NCBI GenBank assembly: GCA_021820825.1
Contig: JAKADD010000126.1
Location: 1 to 7,237, forward strand
DNA length: 7,237 bases
Direction of reading: 5' to 3'
Origin: Bacillota bacterium
GTDB lineage: Bacteria; Bacillota; Bacilli; Alicyclobacillales; SLC66
Numbering within the stretch: position 1 is the stretch's first letter; each line of letters starts with the position of its first letter. Shown in pieces: positions 5,133-7,237 of this stretch. The notes under the pieces were generated by a model, which was not told the DNA's origin, did no database searches, and saw only the letters and a list, made by a program, of their open reading frames with translations. A program made the translations under genes and the position numbers.

Positions 5133-6480
5133 CATGCGAGTGCCTGCGAACGCGCTGTATGGGGCGTCCACCGCCAGGGCAGTTCACAACTTTCCGATCA
5201 GCGGGCGGGGTATGCCGCAACCGTTTATTGTGGCGCTTTGTCAGATCAAGCGCGCTGCGGCAGAGACAAACAGCGAACTGGGGATGCTGGACGCGAAGGT
5301 GGCGCAAGCGATTGTCGCTGCGGCTGACCGCGTCTGCAGCGGTGAGTTTGCTGCGCACTTTGTGGTCGACGTTTTTCAGACTGGTTCGGGAACCAGTACG
5401 AACATGAATGCGAACGAAGTGATCGCTCATGTGGCGCAACAAGCCAGTGGTCTGAAGGTGCACCCCAACGATCATGTGAATATGAGCCAATCCAGCAATG
5501 ATGTCATCCCCACCGCGACGCATGTGGCGATCAAATCGGAACTGGAACGGGTTCTTGTTCCTGCCCTCGACTCCCTGCGCGCTGCGCTGGCGAGAAAGGC
5601 GGAGGCGTTTGCGGATGTGCTGAAGTCGGGGCGCACCCATCTGCAGGACGCCGTGCCCATATCGCTGGGTCAGGAGTTTGCGGGGTATGCCTGGCAAACC
5701 ACTGCGGCGGCGCGGCGCGCGACATGGGCGGCTGAGGAATTGGGCGCCGTCGCCCTGGGAGGAACGGCTGTCGGAACGGGCGTCAATGCACATCCGTCGT
5801 TCGCGGCGCAGGCGATCTCCAGGCTTGCCGAACTGAGCGGCCTCAGGCTTTCCGAAACAGGGAACCATGTGGCGGCGCAGGCCAGCCCGGACTCACTGGT
5901 CGCCGCTTCCGCGTGCCTGCGCGGCGTCGCTCTGGCACTCATGAAAATCGCGAATGATATTCGCTGGCTGGCGTCGGGGCCAGCGGCGGGGATCGGCGAG
6001 ATCAGGCTGCCCGCTGTGCAGCCGGGGAGTTCCATCATGCCTGGAAAAATCAATCCAGTGATCGCGGAATCGCTGCTGATGGTGTGCGCAGAGGTGATCG
6101 GAAACGACGCCGCCGTAGCCGTTGCCGCCCATTCCAGTCAGTTTGAGCTGCACACCATGTGGCCGCTCTGTGCGGATAAGGTTCTGGAGTCGATCCGGCT
6201 GCTTGCCAACGCCGTCCACAACTTTGCTGACAAGCTGGTTGACGGCATTGAGGCGCGGTCGGAGCGCTGTGAAGAATTGCTGCTCAAAAACGCGTCAGTG
6301 GCTACTGTGGTTGCGCCGGCACTGGGTTACGACCGCGTCGCCAAGTGGGTGCATGACGCCAACGAAAACGGTGAACAGATCTTGCACAAAGTGCCTGGCC
6401 GCAACGACGTGTACAGAATCGGCGATCAGATCATTGCCAGAGAACGGCTGATTGGGCCGTATGCCCCCGATCATTCCTGA
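5095..6480 (+). CDS. fumC: Class II fumarate hydratase (fumarase C type, 461 residues)
   Basis: This enzyme interconverts fumarate and malate in the TCA cycle as a cytoplasmic homotetramer. The N-terminus RDSMGDMRVPANALYGAST matches FumC better than aspartase. Active-site blocks are TGSGTSTNMNANEV (97-110), MSQSSNDVIPT (130-140), GRTHLQDAVP with the conserved His182, SETGNH (253-258), and the mobile signature loop GSSIMPGKINPV (311-322) with the catalytic serine, Lys318 and Asn320. The block usually written FELN reads FELH (His353), and the following helix (MWPLCADKVLESIRLLAN) is also divergent, so a relative with altered specificity is possible. AGGGGTGA ends six bases before the ATG, inside the 3' end of the glucosidase gene, which suggests translational coupling. 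Only seven bases separate its stop from the convergent gene at 6488. Confidence 0.9.
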   Translation: MNEERVERDSMGDMRVPANALYGASTARAVHNFPISGRGMPQPFIVALCQIKRAAAETNSELGMLDAKVAQAIVAAADRVCSGEFAAHFVVDVFQTGSGTSTNMNANEVIAHVAQQASGLKVHPNDHVNMSQSSNDVIPTATHVAIKSELERVLVPALDSLRAALARKAEAFADVLKSGRTHLQDAVPISLGQEFAGYAWQTTAAARRATWAAEELGAVALGGTAVGTGVNAHPSFAAQAISRLAELSGLRLSETGNHVAAQASPDSLVAASACLRGVALALMKIANDIRWLASGPAAGIGEIRLPAVQPGSSIMPGKINPVIAESLLMVCAEVIGNDAAVAVAAHSSQFELHTMWPLCADKVLESIRLLANAVHNFADKLVDGIEARSERCEELLLKNASVATVVAPALGYDRVAKWVHDANENGEQILHKVPGRNDVYRIGDQIIARERLIGPYAPDHS

Positions 6481-6487
6481 ACCGGAG

Positions 6488-6679
6488 TTATCTGTCCCGT
6501 CTGGAGAACATCCGGCGCCATCTGTGGTTCGTCGCCCTGTGGTAGAGGTAATAGATGCCAACGACCAGAAAGAGCAGAAGAGCCACTTTGATGAGCAATG
6601 ACAGAACGGCGCTAAAAACGATGAACGCAACATAGATTAGAAATATGGCTGCCACAAACTTGATGATGTCCAGTAACAT
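6488..6679 (-). CDS. Small two-helix membrane protein of unknown function (63 residues)
   Basis: The protein is almost all membrane: two hydrophobic stretches, about residues 4-26 (LDIIKFVAAIFLIYVAFIVF) and 29-49 (with one lysine between), then YYLYHRATNHR and a basic tail RRMFSRRDR that should stay in the cytoplasm. I place the start at ATG 6679 because AAGGGGAG lies six bases before it. An upstream in-frame ATG at 6718 would add 13 polar residues and has only a weak GGAAG. I do not recognise a family; small hydrophobic hairpin proteins of this kind often evade annotation. It is convergent with fumC and divergent from the SCP2 gene. No clear promoter was found; TTGACC near 6750 has no matching -10 box. 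Confidence 0.7.
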   Translation of the reverse strand: MLLDIIKFVAAIFLIYVAFIVFSAVLSLLIKVALLLFLVVGIYYLYHRATNHRWRRMFSRRDR

Positions 6680-6796
6680 TGCAATCTCCCCTTGTGAGTT
6701 CCCTTGTGTATTGTCCATAGTTCCATCTTCCTATATCGTGGGCTGTGGGTCAATAGACGCTACTGGTTTATACGGACAAGAGTGAGATAAGTTTCA

Positions 6797-6828
6797 TGCG
6801 CGCCGCCGGTCGACCCGGATCCTGCGCA
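6797..6828. other. Stem-loop in the divergent intergenic region
   Basis: TGCGC (6797-6801) pairs with GCGCA (6824-6828), and inside it CCGG-TCGAC-CCGG forms a further four pairs. It has no adjacent T-run, so it is not an intrinsic terminator. It sits between the divergent membrane-protein and SCP2 genes and could be an operator or part of a leader. A second small dyad, ACGC-TAT-GCGT, follows near 6868. Confidence 0.3.
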
Positions 6829-6905
6829 GACATCGTCGCTGACTCATGGTATCGCACCCATTTGCGCACGCTATGCGTATGGCCAAGTGAAAGGGGTGAA
6901 CCCTA

Positions 6906-7237
6906 ATGGAAGAGATAACAGCCCGCGAAGTCTTTGCGGGTATGAAAAGCAACTTTTTGACGGAGGCGGCCGGCGACTTGAGAGCCTCGGTGGCCTATGT
7001 GCTAAATGGCGATGGAGGCGGGGCGTGGACTCTGAAGGTGGCGGACGCCCAGGTGGAAGTGACGGAGGGTCTTGAAGGAAAGGTCGACGCCACGGTGACC
7101 ACGAACGCCGCTGATTTTGTCAGTGTGGTTCTTGGGAAACTGAATCCGGTATCCGCTCTGATGGCGGGAAAGATACGGATCGACGGCGATCCCTTTCTGG
7201 TACAGAAGTTGTTGGAACTATTTCGGAAACCCAGGAT
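6906..7237 (+). CDS. SCP2 sterol-carrier-like domain protein, N-terminal 110 residues (runs off the right edge)
   Basis: The ATG follows AAGGGGTGA with a six-base spacer. The visible protein begins MEEITAREVFAGMKSNF and continues with an alternating strand pattern (ASVAYVLNGDGGGAWTLKV, then VEVTEG and VDATVTTNAADFVSVVLGK), ending with the helix region LNPVSALMAGKIRIDGD and PFLVQKLLELF. This is the SCP2 fold: a five-stranded sheet lined by helices around a hydrophobic cavity that binds lipids or fatty acyl chains. The GDGGGAWTLKV strand turn and the M-x-GKI-x-I-x-GD motif are typical. Bacterial stand-alone members are about 105-130 residues, so only a short tail is probably missing, though fusion to another domain past the edge cannot be excluded. 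The ligand and role are unknown. Confidence 0.85.
   Translation, partial: MEEITAREVFAGMKSNFLTEAAGDLRASVAYVLNGDGGGAWTLKVADAQVEVTEGLEGKVDATVTTNAADFVSVVLGKLNPVSALMAGKIRIDGDPFLVQKLLELFRKPR

Noticed and set aside
3942..5171. 409-codon minus-strand frame opposite the glucosidase
   Set aside because: Antisense shadow of a clear GH1 gene; Arg/Gln/His-rich with no domain pattern.
1..7237. CRISPR arrays, tRNA or rRNA genes, insertion sequences, prophage or toxin-antitoxin genes
   Set aside because: No spaced repeat array, cloverleaf, transposase or phage-like protein was seen on either strand.

Overview
The window looks like chromosomal DNA of a Bacillota (Firmicutes) bacterium. Most genes have strong AGGAGG-type ribosome binding sites, and promoters of the TTGACA/TATAAT kind are visible. 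The protein set includes a DacF-type D-Ala-D-Ala carboxypeptidase, a GH1 glycosidase, a FumC-type lyase and small stress and membrane proteins. An aerobic, spore-former-like relative of Alicyclobacillus would fit, but this is a guess; no taxonomic marker gene is present.

Layout. Positions 1-459 (minus) hold the N-terminal half of a LysR-type regulator that runs off the left edge and seems to start at a non-standard ATT codon. Positions 460-1842 are poor in genes. They contain a small lipoprotein on the minus strand, with what looks like its C-terminal continuation in the -1 frame behind an A-AAT-TTT heptamer. They also contain a 74-residue C-terminal piece of an EamA/DMT exporter on the plus strand. 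LysR genes often sit beside such exporters, so this may be an eroded LysR/exporter locus.

From 1843 the plus strand is densely coding. It carries a small glycine-rich stress-type protein, then a promoter and a leader of about 130 nt, then dacF (2419-3696), a family 1 beta-glucosidase (3753-5132) and fumC (5095-6480). The last two overlap by 38 nt, and no convincing terminator separates dacF from the glucosidase, so the three may be co-transcribed. A small two-helix membrane protein lies convergently on the minus strand (6488-6679). Divergent from it is an SCP2 sterol-carrier-like domain protein that runs off the right edge.

The most interesting non-coding signal is an 81-nt element present twice: directly after the exporter fragment (1492-1572) and in the dacF leader (2314-2394). 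The copies share a 12-nt identical core forming a bulged hairpin. They differ by a paired T/A gain or loss on the two sides of the stem, which suggests selection on structure. Three other points stand out: the apparent frameshift in the lipoprotein, the ATT start of the regulator, and substitutions in motif residues of DacF (SxN to SAD) and FumC (FELN to FELH).
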